Assembly (NCBI RefSeq): GCF_008035925.1
Contig: NZ_CP036264.1
Coordinates: 8,568,427 to 8,632,426 of the forward strand
Reading direction: 5' to 3'
DNA: 64,000 nt
From: Stieleria maiorica
Lineage (GTDB): Bacteria > Planctomycetota > Planctomycetia > Pirellulales > Pirellulaceae
The position numbers and the translations under genes were made by a program. This document shows, piece after piece, positions 6,927 through 15,435 of the stretch (its first letter is position 1; every line of letters starts with the position of its first letter). The notes beneath the pieces were generated by a model that saw only the letters and a program-made list of their open reading frames with translations, searched no databases and had not been told where the DNA came from.

Positions 6927-8726
6927 ATGTTGAAGCAAAGTCTGCTGGTCACGGTGGTCACCGCAGCGGTTTTCCCGTTGAGTTGGATACAGTCCGAGGC
7001 GTCACTGTTTGCCTCGCCGCCGATCAGTTTTGTGGGCGCCGAGCCGACCGAGAGCCAGAAGCTGGTCGTGTTTCCGACAGCTCCGTCTTATGAAGGTGGA
7101 ACGAAGGGGTGGGAGTTGTGTTTCAATTTGAAGGTCAAGAACACCTCCGCCAACGCGATCGATCTGAAAAACGCACAGGTCGTGGTGTATTCGCAATCCG
7201 GCACCGTGCTGAAAAATGTCAATCTGTTCGACAAGATGAAGAAAAAGGACGGTGGCGGCACGTCCTGGTTGGTCGACGATGCGGCGTTGGAGCCCGACGA
7301 AGTCGTGCGATTGTTGATGTTGCCCGATCTTTCGTTTCCGATGATTGCCGGACAGACCCCGTCATTGGTCAAAGTGTTTCTGTACTGTCACGGATTCGCC
7401 GGCGCTGCGACGTATACCAGTGACGTGCTGGTCTATCACAACAGCGTGTGCTCGTACCGTTACCCTGCCAAGTTGGATAGTCTGGGGACGAATCAGTTTT
7501 GGAATGGCAGCAGCAATGCCGGCGGAGGGCATCATCGCGAATCGCAATCCGGGATGTTCGCACTGGACCTCGGCATCCTGCGGTGGGATGCCGGCCTGGG
7601 AGATTGGGTGGAACTGTGTCCCAATGCGAATGGCTCTGCGAACGAAGATTACCTGGTCTGGAACAAAAAGATCTATGCGATGGCAGACGGCGTCGTGCTG
7701 GATTTCGAAGACGGGAAGAACGATCATTTGCCTGGTGCAGAAGGGAGTGGGGCGAACTTCATCCGAATTCGTCACGGCAGTGAAATCGCCAGCTATTACC
7801 ATTTTCGCAAGAACACACTCAACAGCGCGTTGATGGAGGTCGGTGCGGCGGTCAGTGCGGGGCAGTTCCTGGGCCGTATCGGCAACTCGGGAAATTCCTC
7901 GCATCCACACCTGCACATCGAGATCAGCAAGAGTGGGATCGGTCGTCCGATCGGTTTCAGACAGATCTATGTCATTTCGGATCAAGCGGCGGCGCAGGCT
8001 GCCGCGAACGGTCAGACGGCCCCGTTTGTGTTGATGGATGGCGAAGCATTGCCCTGGTGCGATTTAGGTGAACGGAACCTGGTGTACCCGGCGCCCAACG
8101 ATCTGGCGTGCGGGACCATCAATCCGTCGCTCGGCGGCGTCTTCAACGAAGATCTGGCCGGTTCAACGTCTGGCGGGATGCCGATCCTAGAACCGCCGGT
8201 TTCTCGGGGCGACATCATCGCGAGCCCACGCTGGATCGCGCCCCAATCGACCGGCCTGCGAAGGCCGCTGTTGATCGCTCCGCCGATGGTGAGCCCGCGT
8301 TTGATCCGGACGCCCGCCGACAGTCCCGACAGGGTCAGGCCGACGGTCGATCGAACCGTGAAACATTTGCTGCGGCGTCGACCGATCGGCACAACGCGTG
8401 ATGTGCCGCGAATGACGTTTCCTGCACCCCGTCGATTGCCCGATGGGGCGGCGACGCGTCCGAGCACGCCGCAGCGAATCCGCACGAGTCCGTCCGTTGC
8501 CCCACGTCGGCCACATCAGATACCATCGACAAGTCGACCGCTCGAGCGACGCCCAACCGTCCGTCGTCCGGATGTTCAGGTGGCGCCACTGCGTCAGCTC
8601 GATCGCAGGAGCGAAGGCGATCGTCAACGACCGGCGGGATCACGCCAACGACCGATGTCGGCTGCTTCATCGAACGATTCGGCGGCAACATCGGACCGGT
8701 CGACGAGACGTCCAGGCAAACGCTGA
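6927..8726 (+). CDS. Secreted M23-family (LytM-like) peptidase-domain protein with Arg/Pro-rich tail
   Basis: A 599-residue secreted protein. A signal peptide spans about residues 1-29 (LLVTVVTAAVFPLSW). Residues 40-190 form a beta-rich region, and 195-350 a LytM-type domain with MFALDLG (metal-ligand Asp region near 214), SYYHFR and GNSGNSSHPHLHIEI, whose HPHLH at 326-330 is the HxH zinc motif. M23 enzymes cut peptide cross-links in cell walls or other glycine-containing peptides. The last 170 residues or so are disordered and rich in Arg, Pro and Ser (RRPTVRRPDVQ), which would make the tail strongly basic. No neighbour suggests the substrate. Confidence 0.82.
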   Translation: MLKQSLLVTVVTAAVFPLSWIQSEASLFASPPISFVGAEPTESQKLVVFPTAPSYEGGTKGWELCFNLKVKNTSANAIDLKNAQVVVYSQSGTVLKNVNLFDKMKKKDGGGTSWLVDDAALEPDEVVRLLMLPDLSFPMIAGQTPSLVKVFLYCHGFAGAATYTSDVLVYHNSVCSYRYPAKLDSLGTNQFWNGSSNAGGGHHRESQSGMFALDLGILRWDAGLGDWVELCPNANGSANEDYLVWNKKIYAMADGVVLDFEDGKNDHLPGAEGSGANFIRIRHGSEIASYYHFRKNTLNSALMEVGAAVSAGQFLGRIGNSGNSSHPHLHIEISKSGIGRPIGFRQIYVISDQAAAQAAANGQTAPFVLMDGEALPWCDLGERNLVYPAPNDLACGTINPSLGGVFNEDLAGSTSGGMPILEPPVSRGDIIASPRWIAPQSTGLRRPLLIAPPMVSPRLIRTPADSPDRVRPTVDRTVKHLLRRRPIGTTRDVPRMTFPAPRRLPDGAATRPSTPQRIRTSPSVAPRRPHQIPSTSRPLERRPTVRRPDVQVAPLRQLDRRSEGDRQRPAGSRQRPMSAASSNDSAATSDRSTRRPGKR

Positions 8727-9029
8727 TCGCGGGCTTCTGCGGGGCGTGGCCGTCCGGGAAGGCGACGTGAAACGGCCTTTCGGCGACGGTGCCGATTGAG
8801 GGGATGACGAAACCACACGTCTTCTCTCGCCGTCGCCGGATCACCGAGGATGGGGCATCCCGGTGCCTGATTCGTCGTTGGTCTTGGCTGGCGTGCATCC
8901 TTCGCTCATACTTTTGGGGCAGACTCTCTGCGCCGCCTCAATCGCGTCGGACATGCCTGCCGCGCACCCGAAGCCGTCGACAACGCGCCGAGACAGCCAC
9001 CGTTGGGTCCACGAACGGCTGCCGGTCGA
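8727..9029. other. Intergenic gap with no recognised feature
   Basis: About 300 bp between the M23 gene and the histidine kinase. Frames crossing it are Arg/Ser-rich shadows with no family motifs. I see no terminator hairpin with a T-run and no clear promoter. Confidence 0.5.
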
Positions 9030-10832
9030 ATGATCAACGAACAATTCAACGCTCCTCGCACCGCGTATTCCCGGACGCTGCTGATCTCCTTTGCAGTGCT
9101 CTTGGTGGCGAGCTTTGTTTATTGCGCCCACTTGTTTTGGCGGGTCGATCGCGCCATTGGCACGACCAGCGGGACGGCGCCGGCGGCCGGCCGACTGATC
9201 GACCTTCGCGGCAGAACCAACGCTGCGGTGCAGGAGTGCCTGGCGTATGTTATCGCCGGGGATGACGCCAAACGGGCAGAGTTTGAGCAGCGGGTCGCGG
9301 ACTTGGGGCCACTGTCAGAGTCGTTCCTGAAGGGGACGATGCTGGACGAACGTTCTCGCGAGCGGTTCGAATCGGTCGTCCAGAGCCAGCAACAGCTTGT
9401 GGCCAGCGGCAGGCGGATGATCGACCGATACGAGCGCGTCGGGGGTGTGGAACCGGCTGACTTTCGTGCCTTTGAACGCGACGTGGATCGGTTCCGAGAA
9501 GTCATCTCCGGCCTGTTGGGGCGACTCAATGCGGCGCACGGGTCGTCTCACGATGAAGTCGCATCGGTATTGGCACAGACCAGGATCGAGAGCGCGCTGT
9601 TGGGATGCGTCTTTCTCGGCTTGTCGACAACACTCCTGGTGCTGGTGGTCCGCCGGTTCCGTGACTACGATCGTCTGAGGGAGGAGGCGCTGAACCGGGT
9701 TTTGGAAAGCAATCAGCGTTTCCGTCTGATCTTTGATTCCGAGCCTCATTGTGTGAAGCTGGTCGATCGCGCAGGCAGTCTGGTGGATATCAATCCTGCC
9801 GGACTGCAATCCTTGGAGGCCGAGCGTGATGATGTGTTGGGGAAGTGCATTTTCGATGTCATTTCCGAGGGCGATCGCAAGCGGTTCATCGAAAGCACCC
9901 AAGAGGTTTTCGAAGGCGAATCGAATAGCCTGGAATTCGAGATCATCGGATTGAAGGGCAGACGCCGCACGATGACGACGCGGCAGGTACCGATCCGGTA
10001 TGGCGGTGAGGACGTGGTGCACGTCTTGGCGATCACCGAAGACGTGACCGAGAAACGACGCATCGAAAGGCAACTGAAGCATCATCGTGACAAGCTGGCT
10101 CACGCGAGTCGTGTCAATCTGCTCGGCGAACTCGTCTCTTCGATCGCGCACGAATTGAATCAACCCCTTTCCGCGGCGACCAACTATGCCTTTGTGCTCG
10201 AGAAACTGTCGACCGAATCACCTCTGAAGGCTGGCGAAATTGAACAGCATGCGGCAAGTATTCGCCAGCAGGCGGAGCGTGCGGCAGAGATCGTCCGCGG
10301 CATCCGAAGTCTTCTCAAGCCGAACGAGAACGACAACGAAGAGACCGACATCCATCAACTCATTGAAAGTTCGCTGGGGATCATGGGACCGGATTTGCGC
10401 GGCCATGGCGTCGACGTGAACCTTCAATTTCACGCCGAGTCGTTGACGGTTTCCGGAAATCAGGTCCAGCTTCAACAGGTCTTGATGAATCTGTTTCAAA
10501 ACGCCGTCCAAGCGATGGATCAGGTCCAGCGCGAACGAAGACAACTTACCATCCGAACTTCGTCGACAGCGGACGAAGTCGAAATTCGAGTCGAGGACCG
10601 TGGCAATGGGATCAGGTCAGAGGATACCAAGACCGTCTTTCGAACGTTTTATACGACCAAACCGGAGGGCATGGGGATGGGGTTGGCCGTTGCTCGTTCG
10701 ATCATCGAAGCCCACGAGGGATCGCTGGTCGTCGAGGAATCCACGTCTGGCGGGACTGTTTTTCTTGTGGTCCTTCCACTGAGCGGAGAACCCGTCCATG
10801 AATGCTATGAAAGCCAAAGTTTGGGTGGTTGA
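9030..10832 (+). CDS. Membrane PAS sensor histidine kinase (FixL/NtrB-like)
   Basis: A 600-residue sensor kinase. TM1 lies at about 16-36 and TM2 at about 188-208 (LLGCVFLGLSTTLLVLVVRR), enclosing an extracytoplasmic helical sensor region. A PAS domain follows at about 230-345 (RFRLIFDSEPHCVKLVDRAG to LAITEDVTEKRR). The HisKA H-box is SSIAHELNQPLSA with H374 as phosphoacceptor. The ATPase domain shows the N-box NLFQNAVQAM, G1 box VEDRGNGI and G2 box GMGMGLAV. The ATG at 9030 is preferred over a TTG at 9003. The stop lies 35 bp inside the next gene, so kinase and receiver are translationally linked. The signal is unknown. Confidence 0.9.
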   Translation: MINEQFNAPRTAYSRTLLISFAVLLVASFVYCAHLFWRVDRAIGTTSGTAPAAGRLIDLRGRTNAAVQECLAYVIAGDDAKRAEFEQRVADLGPLSESFLKGTMLDERSRERFESVVQSQQQLVASGRRMIDRYERVGGVEPADFRAFERDVDRFREVISGLLGRLNAAHGSSHDEVASVLAQTRIESALLGCVFLGLSTTLLVLVVRRFRDYDRLREEALNRVLESNQRFRLIFDSEPHCVKLVDRAGSLVDINPAGLQSLEAERDDVLGKCIFDVISEGDRKRFIESTQEVFEGESNSLEFEIIGLKGRRRTMTTRQVPIRYGGEDVVHVLAITEDVTEKRRIERQLKHHRDKLAHASRVNLLGELVSSIAHELNQPLSAATNYAFVLEKLSTESPLKAGEIEQHAASIRQQAERAAEIVRGIRSLLKPNENDNEETDIHQLIESSLGIMGPDLRGHGVDVNLQFHAESLTVSGNQVQLQQVLMNLFQNAVQAMDQVQRERRQLTIRTSSTADEVEIRVEDRGNGIRSEDTKTVFRTFYTTKPEGMGMGLAVARSIIEAHEGSLVVEESTSGGTVFLVVLPLSGEPVHECYESQSLGG

Positions 10833-11169
10833 CGACGACGTCGCCGTTCAGCAGTCGGTCAGCGTGTTGCTCGGTGCGTTCGGATTCGAGACGTATTGTG
10901 CCGCAAGTGCCGAGCAATTCCTGCACGATGAGGCTGAACAAACGGCGGACGCGATGGTGGTGGATTTGCGTCTGCCGGGAAAAAGTGGCATCGATTTGTT
11001 GAAGCAACTGACCAAAGAAGGACGGGCCGTGCCGACGGTTTTGATCAGCGGGCACCGGGACGATGATGTCTTGGCACAACTGGAGAGTTTTCATGCCGTC
11101 TGTTTTCTCATGAAGCCCTTCAATCCCAAATCGCTCATCGATTGGCTGAGTGAGCACTGCGTCTGTTGA
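10798..11169 (+). CDS. Single-domain response regulator (receiver only)
   Basis: A 123-residue receiver domain of the FixJ/TodT type: acidic pair D12-D13, phosphoacceptor D56 in VVDLRLPGKSG, S84 in the usual Ser/Thr switch position and K106 in LMKPF. The frame ends right after the last receiver helix, so the LuxR-type DNA-binding domain normal for FixJ relatives is absent. It starts within the kinase gene, so the kinase is almost surely its partner. It may act by protein-protein contact, as a phosphate sink, or within a phosphorelay. No frameshifted DNA-binding remnant is visible downstream, where a repeat copy starts almost at once. Confidence 0.9.
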   Translation: MNAMKAKVWVVDDDVAVQQSVSVLLGAFGFETYCAASAEQFLHDEAEQTADAMVVDLRLPGKSGIDLLKQLTKEGRAVPTVLISGHRDDDVLAQLESFHAVCFLMKPFNPKSLIDWLSEHCVC

Positions 11170-11220
11170 GCGTGGAAAAACAAGCCAACCACCGTCTGGC
11201 GAAGCTAGCTACGTTTGAGC
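11170..11220 (+). repeat. Dispersed repeat family 2, copy D
   Basis: GAGCGTGG, then about 13 bases, then CCACCGTCTGGCGAAGC and GCTACGTTTGAG. The same arrangement occurs at 14934-14997, 25202-25270 and, inverted, at 32461-32520. This copy starts directly at the stop codon of the receiver gene. Confidence 0.6.
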
Positions 11221-11266
11221 GGCCAACAACGGAGTCTCTTGTACAGAGGGGGGATGTCTGGTTCGG

Positions 11267-12301
11267 TCATGGTTTCCAGACAAGACGGGCCAAGTAGATC
11301 CCCCGTGGATCGCGACCACGCCATTGGTATGCAACCAGATAGTCTTGGCCGTCGTGGGTGACAATTTCCGGGGCGAGTCGCTTGAGCGGATCTCGCGGTG
11401 CCAGACGCGCGACCGGTGGGCCGCCCCACTTCAGCGGGTCGTCGGATCGAAAGACTTCCAATTGTTCAAAACGGAAATAGACGCCGCCGCGTTTGACCAC
11501 GAGCGGGCTTTCTGCATACACGAACGTGTAGCCTTCCGCTGGCGGTGTGATCGGAGGAATCTCGATCGCCGTATCGCTCCATGGTCCCTCCAGGTTTTTG
11601 GCGGTGCGGGCTCGAATCGTATGGTCGCGTGTGGCCGGGTTGATCCCCGGTTCCGGTGAGGTGTAGTAGGCGATCCATTGACCGGATCGTTGGCGATCGT
11701 CGAGGATGCAGACATCGCGACCCATCGGAAACACGGCTTGGTTGCCCACCGGCTCGAAATCGATTCCATCGATGCTGGTCATCAGATGTCCCCCGCGGCT
11801 GTTGTAAAACAGGTAGTGTCGGTCCGCATCTCGGACGTGGAATGGTGCCTGCACCGTGCCGTCGGCATGATCCCATTCCGGCTTGGACGACAAGAAAATG
11901 CCCTCCGGCTTCCAGCCTTCCTGCGTCAATTCCGGGCTGGACCAGCGATACAAAAGCCGGGTGCCGCCGGGATGAGTCGTGTGACGAATACAGGAGATCA
12001 GTTGCCATCGCCCGTCGTCGGCTTGGAAGACCGTGAAATCGACCGGCTCGGCCTTTGGCGAAGCCCATTTTTCAAGTGGGGGCTGGCCGACCAGTTTCAC
12101 CCAGGGGCCGATTAAGTGAGGCGTCAATTGACCGGCGGGATCGGCTTTGGCAGACGTCGATGGTTCGAGCGGACGTTGAGCGAAAAGCGGAGTTGGATGT
12201 GCGGCGCTGACGAACACCCACGCAAGGCCGAGGCGGACGAGGCCGAGTTGGATCCGTGCCCACGAGGAAACGTCGAAGATCCGAAAACGCTCGCTGGTCA
12301 T
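11267..12301 (-). CDS. Secreted glycoside hydrolase-like protein (GH43-type beta-propeller)
   Basis: A 344-residue protein with a signal peptide at about residues 14-41 (LAWVFVSAAHPTPLFAQ). The mature part is built of repeated blade-like blocks: DFTVFQADDGRWQLISC, YRWSSPELTQEGWKPEG, GTVQAPFHVRDADRHYLFY, DGIDFEPVGNQAVFP and YAESPLVVKRGGVYFRF. These resemble the five-bladed propellers of GH43/GH32-related carbohydrate-active proteins in planctomycetes, which act on plant or algal polysaccharides. I could not assign all catalytic acids, so the enzymatic activity is uncertain. The ATG at 12301 has GGAG upstream; the longer frame is ignored. It faces the chimeric sulfatase-carbonic anhydrase ORF back to back. 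Confidence 0.7.
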   Translation of the reverse strand: MTSERFRIFDVSSWARIQLGLVRLGLAWVFVSAAHPTPLFAQRPLEPSTSAKADPAGQLTPHLIGPWVKLVGQPPLEKWASPKAEPVDFTVFQADDGRWQLISCIRHTTHPGGTRLLYRWSSPELTQEGWKPEGIFLSSKPEWDHADGTVQAPFHVRDADRHYLFYNSRGGHLMTSIDGIDFEPVGNQAVFPMGRDVCILDDRQRSGQWIAYYTSPEPGINPATRDHTIRARTAKNLEGPWSDTAIEIPPITPPAEGYTFVYAESPLVVKRGGVYFRFEQLEVFRSDDPLKWGGPPVARLAPRDPLKRLAPEIVTHDGQDYLVAYQWRGRDPRGIYLARLVWKP

Positions 12302-12546
12302 GGTGTACTCCAGGTTGAGAGGGGCGAATGTAAGTCGACCGCAGGCGGGCTGGTTGCCGCATTTTACCGGAACCGAATGGTGCGAAGAAAACTCATCGAC
12401 GCGCAAGTGTTGCACGGTGCGAACCGCCGCCGTCCCGTGGGGCTCCGACGGAACGGAGTCCATCGAGCTTCTGCGAAATCACTCAGGCGGTTGAACCGCA
12501 TTAAAAGCGGATAAGGGACAGGAAGGATCCGCCAGCAGGTCGAAGC

Positions 12547-13872
12547 GTGAACTGCGCCCTGTCGTTTCTCCCGAAACGGCCGGCCGAGCGTTTGGCCGTC
12601 GGATTTACCAAGCCGCATCCTCGCTTCGTCGCGCCCAGAAAGTACTGGGATCTTTATCATCGCGATCAGTTTGCGTTGGCGTCCCATCGCGGCGAGATCG
12701 ACTACGCGAGTGGGTTTTCCGTTCATCCGGGTGGCATGCTGCGGAACTTCGAAGGCGTGCCGCGGCAGGGTGCGATTCCGGAGGCACTGCAACGCGAGAT
12801 GATTCACGGCTATTACGCCTGTGCGTCGTATGTTGACGCCCAGATCGGTTTGTTGCTCGCTGAACTCGAGTCCCTGGGGTTGGCGGACAACACGACGGTG
12901 GTTCTTTTGGGCGACAACGGTTTTCATCTCGGCGATCACGGCATGTGGGGCGTCAACAGCCCTCTGGAACATGCCACTCGGGTGCCGTTGATCATTCGGC
13001 CGGCTTCGAGGCAAGCGATCGCTTCGACGCCGTCACCGGTCGAATCGATCGATCTCTTTCCGACGCTGTGTGATCTGTGTGGAATCGAAATCCCGGGAAA
13101 CATCAGCGGTCGAAGTTTGACGCCGTTGATCAAGGGCACGGCCGATCCGATGTGCGCGGAATTGCGGCTGCGACTGGCAAAACAGATGCGGGTCGACGCG
13201 ACGGACTGCCAGCGGCTGCGCGCGGTGTCTGCGGTCAGCGACGTCGCGCTCGGGATGCGGACGCCGGATATCACCACGCTGCCTGCGGCCGCCGATGCCC
13301 TGCGTCGTCTCAAAGAAGGCAACGCCCGGTTTGTGTCCGGCAAATCCATCCACCCGCATGAAACGCGAAACTGGCGGGCCCAACTGGAACAGGGCCAGCA
13401 TCCGTTTGCCGTCGTCCTCGGCTGCAGCGATTCGCGTGTTCCGCCGGAGTTATTGTTCGACCAGGGATTCGGTGACCTGTTTGTCATCCGCGTTGCAGGC
13501 AACGTGGTCGACACCGATGTCACCGCCAGCATCGAGTATGCGGTGCACTATCTGCAAACGCCGCTGGTGCTGATCCTGGGGCACACCGGTTGCGGAGCCG
13601 TCAAGGCGACCGTCGATCATTACGACAACCCCAGCGAACAGCCCAAGGAGGTGGTCGCGCTGATCAAGCGGATCGAGCCCGCACTGAAGAGCTTGCCCGA
13701 GGACACAGAGCATGCCGAGCGGGTCAGTGGATGCGTGCGGACCAACGTCATTCACGCCGTCCAAAAACTCTCCAGCATTGCGGACGTCCGGCAAAGCATC
13801 GGGGCCGGGCAGGTCCGCATCGTCGGTGCGGTTTACGACATGCACAACGGAACGGTCGACGTCATCGAGTAG
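12547..13872 (+). CDS. Chimeric ORF: sulfatase fragment joined to beta-carbonic anhydrase
   Basis: One 441-residue frame (GTG start) has two unrelated parts. Residues 1-200 match the middle of an iduronate-2-sulfatase-like protein: LAVGFTKPHPRFVAPRKYWD, GYYACASYVDAQIG, GDNGFHLGDHGMWG and GRSLTPLIKG. The N-terminal catalytic Cys-x-Pro-x-Arg region and the C-terminal end are absent. Residues 240-441 are a complete beta-class carbonic anhydrase, CO2 + H2O to bicarbonate, with zinc and active-site residues C293, D295, R297 (CSDSR), H346 and C349 (HTGCGAVKA). The sulfatase half cannot be active. The carbonic anhydrase could be made separately from ATG 13255, 13186 or 13150, all in frame, though none has a strong ribosome-binding site. 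Confidence 0.8.
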   Translation: MNCALSFLPKRPAERLAVGFTKPHPRFVAPRKYWDLYHRDQFALASHRGEIDYASGFSVHPGGMLRNFEGVPRQGAIPEALQREMIHGYYACASYVDAQIGLLLAELESLGLADNTTVVLLGDNGFHLGDHGMWGVNSPLEHATRVPLIIRPASRQAIASTPSPVESIDLFPTLCDLCGIEIPGNISGRSLTPLIKGTADPMCAELRLRLAKQMRVDATDCQRLRAVSAVSDVALGMRTPDITTLPAAADALRRLKEGNARFVSGKSIHPHETRNWRAQLEQGQHPFAVVLGCSDSRVPPELLFDQGFGDLFVIRVAGNVVDTDVTASIEYAVHYLQTPLVLILGHTGCGAVKATVDHYDNPSEQPKEVVALIKRIEPALKSLPEDTEHAERVSGCVRTNVIHAVQKLSSIADVRQSIGAGQVRIVGAVYDMHNGTVDVIE

Positions 13873-13993
13873 TGCGTCAGCCTAGCGAGACGAGAAAGCA
13901 AACAGAAACCGACCAGGAAACTTGCTGAACGAGTCTGGCCGGATTCAAAATGGTCGCCGACGCGATGTTGGCTTATGGCGTCGTGTGACTCCC

Positions 13994-14464
13994 CTACTTG
14001 CCATCGAAGGCATCTTGGAGGGCGGCGATGTCCAGCTTTTTCATCTGCCACAACGCTTCGAACATCCGTTGGATCGCCGCCGCGTCACCGCTGTCGAGCC
14101 AAGCCTGGATCTTCGACGGCACGATTTGCCACGACATCCCGAACTTGTCTTGCAGCCATCCGCAGGCGACCTCGTTGCCACCGTCGGCGGTCAGGCGTTG
14201 CCACACGGTGTCGATTTCTTCCTGGGTGTCACAGGCCAATGCCAGTGAAATGGCGGGGCTGAATTCCCAATTCTGGCCGGCGTTGAGCGCGACGAAGGTC
14301 ATCCCCGCCATTTCAAATTCGACCGTCAAAACCGCATCGTTCTGCGGATTGCGAACGGTGCGGAGGACGCGGCCGCCAGGAATCACGTCGCTATAAAACG
14401 CCGCCGCTGCTTCGGCCCGGTCGGTGTAGGAGAGGAACGGAGTGAGTTTTTGTTTGAATTGCAT
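13994..14464 (-). CDS. PhnB-like VOC family protein
   Basis: A 156-residue VOC protein of the PhnB / 3-demethylubiquinone-methyltransferase-like type: QKLTPFLSYTDRAEAAAAFY at the start, EMAGMTFVALNAG, and ACGWLQDKFGMSWQIVPSKI in the second half. The C-terminus adds a helical FEALWQMKKLDIAALQDAF tail common in this subgroup. The biochemical role is unknown for most members. It is the last of four minus-strand genes of the VOC and YCII families, nine bases after the preceding gene, so very likely co-transcribed. Confidence 0.85.
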   Translation of the reverse strand: MQFKQKLTPFLSYTDRAEAAAAFYSDVIPGGRVLRTVRNPQNDAVLTVEFEMAGMTFVALNAGQNWEFSPAISLALACDTQEEIDTVWQRLTADGGNEVACGWLQDKFGMSWQIVPSKIQAWLDSGDAAAIQRMFEALWQMKKLDIAALQDAFDGK

Positions 14465-14473
14465 GAGGTCACT

Positions 14474-14851
14474 TTAGCTGAGTGAATGGAACCCGATCAC
14501 GTTGCCTTCGGTGTCGATCGCCAACGCGATGAAACCGTACGGCCCGATGGAAAACTTTGGTTTGTGGATCTTGCCGCCGGCTGCTTCGACGCGGGATGCT
14601 TCGTCGGCGCAGTCTTGGCAGGAGAAATAGACGAGCGTGCCGTTGCCGTTGGGGGTGCAGCCGGTCGCTTTGACGATCGCACCGCTGGCCCCGGCGGCGT
14701 CCGACTGCATCGGGAATGCGAGCATCTCGAGTTCCGCAGTCGGCGTCTCCAGGCGTTCGAGCTGAACCTTCAGCACGGTTTCGTAGAAGGTCTTGGCTCG
14801 ATCGAGGTCTGCGACGTAGATTTCGAACCAGCCGACGGGATTGCGATTCAT
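14474..14851 (-). CDS. VOC family protein (glyoxalase-like)
   Basis: A 125-residue protein starting MNRNPVGWFEIYVADLDRAK, the standard opening of small glyoxalase-fold proteins, then TAELEMLAFPM, GTLVYFSCQDCADEASRVEA and GPYGFIALAIDTEGNVIGFH at the end. GGAG lies ten bases before the ATG at 14851, which settles the start against a longer frame. No substrate can be inferred. It is the third gene of the minus-strand VOC/YCII cluster. Confidence 0.85.
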   Translation of the reverse strand: MNRNPVGWFEIYVADLDRAKTFYETVLKVQLERLETPTAELEMLAFPMQSDAAGASGAIVKATGCTPNGNGTLVYFSCQDCADEASRVEAAGGKIHKPKFSIGPYGFIALAIDTEGNVIGFHSLS

Positions 14852-14933
14852 GACGTGTACTCCAGTGTGATGAAACGGAATGGGGCGATGTGGGGTCGGC
14901 TTCCAGGGGGGGCGATGTAGCGGCTGCGTGGAC

Positions 14934-14997
14934 ACGCTCTCCAAGACGTGGGGAGCACGGGGAATCCACCTTCTGGCGAAGGTCGCTACGATTGAAG
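14934..14997 (+). repeat. Dispersed repeat family 2, copy A
   Basis: CACGCTCTCC, then about 20 bases, then CCACCTTCTGGCGAAGGT (14966-14983) and CGCTACGATTGAAGG. It lies in the gap between the third and second genes of the VOC/YCII cluster. Compare copies at 11170, 25202 and 32461 (inverted). Confidence 0.65.
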
Positions 14998-15016
14998 GGA
15001 TGTTCTTTATTCGATC

Positions 15017-15406
15017 CTAAGCCGAAGGTTCTGCTGTTTCGTCGGTTAAACCTTCAGCGCCGACCTGCGGTTTGGGAAACAGCGGTCGGATTTCGATCGT
15101 TCCCTTTTTCGCCGGTGGAAGTCGTGCGGCGATTGCGATCGCTTCGTCGAGGTTGTCGACGTCGATCAGGTAGTAGCCGCCGAGCTGTTCGGTCGTTTCG
15201 GCGAACGGCCCGTCGGTGACTTGCTTGTGGCCGTTGCGGATGCGGAGGCTGGTAGCCGTGGTGACCGAATGCAATGGATCCGATGAGATCAGCTTTCCCT
15301 GTTGCTGAAGTTCGTCGGAGATTCTCATCGATTCGAGCATGCACTCCAGCCGCTCGTCGTTGGTCCAGCAGCTTTCGTCGCCGTAGATCAGGAGCATGTA
15401 TTTCAT
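15017..15406 (-). CDS. YCII-related (DGPF) domain protein
   Basis: A 129-residue protein of the YCII-like dimeric alpha-beta barrel family. Visible marks are MKYMLLIYGDESCW at the start, the DGPFAETTEQLGGYYLIDVD signature in the middle and AIAIAARLPPAKKGTIEIRP near the end. In many bacteria such genes sit beside ECF sigma factors; none is present here. The ATG at 15406 is used because the family begins exactly at MKYMLL. It lies 29 bp after the fused YCII-VOC gene. Confidence 0.88.
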   Translation of the reverse strand: MKYMLLIYGDESCWTNDERLECMLESMRISDELQQQGKLISSDPLHSVTTATSLRIRNGHKQVTDGPFAETTEQLGGYYLIDVDNLDEAIAIAARLPPAKKGTIEIRPLFPKPQVGAEGLTDETAEPSA

Positions 15407-15435
15407 TGGTTTGGGAGTTGAGAGTTGGGAGTTGG

